Shown here: piece by piece, positions 5,034 to 6,070 of the stretch
How the letters are laid out: each line of letters starts with the position of its first letter
Position numbering within the stretch: position 1 is the first letter of the stretch
Origin: Candidatus Parcubacteria bacterium
GTDB taxonomy: Bacteria > Patescibacteriota > Minisyncoccia > JAHIHE01 > JAGLIN01
Reading direction: 5' to 3'
DNA: 6,070 nucleotides
NCBI GenBank assembly: GCA_023142975.1
Contig: JAGLIN010000007.1
Span: 1 to 6,070, forward strand
The notes under the pieces: model-generated
Database searches by the model: none
What the model was told of the DNA's origin: nothing
Seen by the model: only the letters and a program-made list of their open reading frames with translations
Translations under genes and position numbers: made by a program

Positions 5034-6016
5034 AGTGTCCTATTTATAATTTCTGCAAACTCTTTAGGCTTCTGATATGGCAAACGATGATTAGCATCAT
5101 CTACAACAACTAACTCAGAATTTTTAATTTTTTCATTCATTATTTCCCCATCAGCCAAAGGCGTGGTTTTGTCTTCTCTCCCCCAAACCAATAAAGTGGG
5201 GTTTTTTATTTTATCCAAACAATCCATCAAATTCTCTGCTAAAACATTTTTCATTATCTCCTTCATTCTTGGAGTAGCATTATAATAATCTTTTTTTCTT
5301 TTCCACGCTATCTTGGAAAATAATTTATAAACTAGTTTTTGAAAATTATTTATAATCGGCAAAGAAAAAAATAATTTTCCTGTTTTTGCTATAATAAAAA
5401 GCACTCTTTGTTTTGCCGTTAATTTACGCTTTATTCCCCTCGCACCAGTAAGAATTAGCTTATCAATCTTCTCTGGATATTTCGTTGCGTATTTAATTGC
5501 AATTCCTCCCCCAAACGAATGGCCGATAAGACACAAATCCGAAGGCGAACAAATGTTTGTTCGCCTTTGGATTTGCGTCTCTTGCATTTTCGCTAATATA
5601 TTTTTAACCAATTCAAATCCGCCTTTTCTACTTGTCTTTTTAATAAATTCATCAACAAACTCAACATAATCATCCAAATCCCAATTCTCTTTCGGCTCGT
5701 CGCTTTTTCCAAATCCAGGCAGATCGGGAACGAGAATTTTGAATTTTGAATTGATCGTTGGCTCCATTGTCCCCGCAGGGCTGTGGAGCCTTCTTGCATT
5801 TTCGCTTTGTGATTTTCTATGGCTTGCACTCGGGCTCCACAGCCCTGCGGGACTATGGAGCCAACATATTAATTCCAAATATTTATCGCTTGACACTCCC
5901 CACCCATGCAACAAAACAATCGGAATTTTCCCATTGCCGATTGTTTTGTAATTTACATTCAAACCATTGATTTGAATTTGTTTTTCAGAGATTTTTTGGG
6001 GGTTGACAGAATTCAT
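5018..6016 (-). CDS. Alpha/beta-hydrolase with two repeat-derived insertions
   Basis: The 332-residue protein has the full alpha/beta-hydrolase layout: VLLHGWG (34-40, oxyanion-hole region), ILVPDLPGFGKSDEP (94-108), the nucleophile elbow GHSFGG with Ser167, VWGREDKTTP with acid Asp282, and DDANHRLP with His310. No signal peptide is visible, so it is probably cytoplasmic. Substrate is unknown; esterase, lipase or peptidase are all possible. Without its insertions it would be close to the usual 260-280 residues. Insertion 1 (about residues 51-87) separates the helix after HGWG from strand KFKILVPD; insertion 2 (about 143-160) sits directly before strand LCLIGHSFGG. Both come from palindromic repeats. 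The last residues come from the 4999-5033 repeat. The catalytic triad is intact. The start at 6016 has no Shine-Dalgarno site; a possible promoter lies at 6040-6066. It converges on the plus-strand small-ORF unit. Confidence 0.88.
   Translation of the reverse strand: MNSVNPQKISEKQIQINGLNVNYKTIGNGKIPIVLLHGWGVSSDKYLELICWLHSPAGLWSPSASHRKSQSENARRLHSPAGTMEPTINSKFKILVPDLPGFGKSDEPKENWDLDDYVEFVDEFIKKTSRKGGFELVKNILAKMQETQIQRRTNICSPSDLCLIGHSFGGGIAIKYATKYPEKIDKLILTGARGIKRKLTAKQRVLFIIAKTGKLFFSLPIINNFQKLVYKLFSKIAWKRKKDYYNATPRMKEIMKNVLAENLMDCLDKIKNPTLLVWGREDKTTPLADGEIMNEKIKNSELVVVDDANHRLPYQKPKEFAEIINRTLTNTD
5530..5579. repeat. Near-perfect 50-bp palindrome inside the hydrolase
   Basis: CAAATCCGAAGGCGAACAAA (5534-5553) and TTTGTTCGCCTTTGGATTTG (5556-5575) are inverted copies with one mismatch, and the pairing extends outward to 5530 and 5579 (22 of 24 in all). 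It encodes TQIQRRTNICSPSDL, just before the GHSFGG nucleophile elbow. It is unrelated in sequence to the GGCTCCA palindrome. Confidence 0.9.
5580..5806. repeat. Exact 15-bp direct repeat joining the two hydrolase insertions
   Basis: TCTTGCATTTTCGCT is found at 5580-5594, next to the 5530-5579 palindrome, and at 5792-5806, in the centre of the 5757-5865 insertion. It is read in different frames (AKMQ in the first, SENARR in the second). The two insertions thus share sequence and may have a common source. Confidence 0.75.
5757..5865. repeat. Large inverted repeat of two GGCTCCA palindromes inside the hydrolase
   Basis: Two copies of the palindrome, 5757-5790 and 5833-5865, face each other across 42 bp. 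They are identical apart from one extra C and one T/A change. Each can also fold alone into a stem of about 13 bp with a CGCA loop. Read on the minus strand the block gives WLHSPAGLWSP, then a serine-rich linker, then RLHSPAGTMEPT. A third copy lies in murF at 4472-4504. Confidence 0.92.
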
Positions 6017-6039
6017 AAAGTATGATAGATTTAAGTGTT

Positions 6040-6066
6040 CTTATACAACCTACCCGCTAGGGTCAA
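6040..6066 (-). promoter_or_regulatory. Possible promoter for the hydrolase
   Basis: Reading right to left, TTGACC (6066-6061) and TATAAG (6045-6040) are separated by 15 bp, shorter than the ideal 17. A start near 6033 would give a leader of about 17 bases before ATG 6016. A short inverted repeat, ACCC-GCTA-GGGT (6052-6063), lies across the -35 and spacer and may be an operator or chance. Confidence 0.35.
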
Positions 6067-6070
6067 GCCG

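Noticed and set aside
3163..5865. CRISPR array suggested by many short repeats
   Set aside because: The repeats belong to different families, have no regular spacing and lie in protein genes.
5593..5970. Three ORFs overlapping the hydrolase insertions (one minus, two plus strand)
   Set aside because: They are kept open by the GGCTCCA palindromes, which are stop-free in several frames; the hydrolase frame has the catalytic motifs on both sides.

Overview
The window looks like part of a small-genome, AT-rich bacterium, most plausibly a member of the Candidate Phyla Radiation (Patescibacteria, for example Parcubacteria). The grounds are low GC, tightly packed genes without Shine-Dalgarno sites, an archaeal-type UMP kinase, a MurF ligase with a multi-pass membrane domain in place of the usual N-terminal domain, and many short palindromic repeats that run in frame through protein genes. 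The lineage is an inference; no rRNA or marker phylogeny is available here. The standard genetic code works throughout.

All large genes are on the minus strand, so the reading order is right to left. First comes an alpha/beta hydrolase (5018-6016), preceded by a possible promoter near 6040-6066. A 313-bp gap (4705-5017) follows. Then comes a compact row: membrane-anchored MurF (3028-4704), a GrpB-like nucleotidyltransferase fused to UMP kinase (1787-3001), a 161-bp MITE-like repeat (1615-1775), the tRNA t6A-synthesis enzyme TsaC (964-1605), and an MFS transporter (947 to beyond the left edge). The spacings of 26 and 16 bp suggest co-transcription of MurF with the fusion gene, and of TsaC with the MFS gene. 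The row mixes cell-wall synthesis, pyrimidine nucleotide supply and tRNA modification; a shared pathway is not evident.

The 313-bp gap is the most unusual place. It carries a self-contained plus-strand unit: a TTGACA-17 bp-TATATT promoter whose -35 lies on the murF start codon, two tiny ORFs (24 and 22 codons) encoding mostly hydrophobic peptides, each with a strong Shine-Dalgarno site, and a terminator-like hairpin with a T tract. The first Shine-Dalgarno site can pair over 11 bp with the end of its own ORF. That layout recalls type I toxin mRNAs, but no homology is claimed.

The second theme is repeat invasion of coding sequence. MurF carries five repeat-derived segments and the hydrolase two or three, all in frame and all apparently in loops. 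They belong to at least five repeat families, one of which (a palindrome around GGCTCCA/TGGAGCC) occurs in both genes. This resembles the in-frame palindromic elements of Rickettsia in concept.
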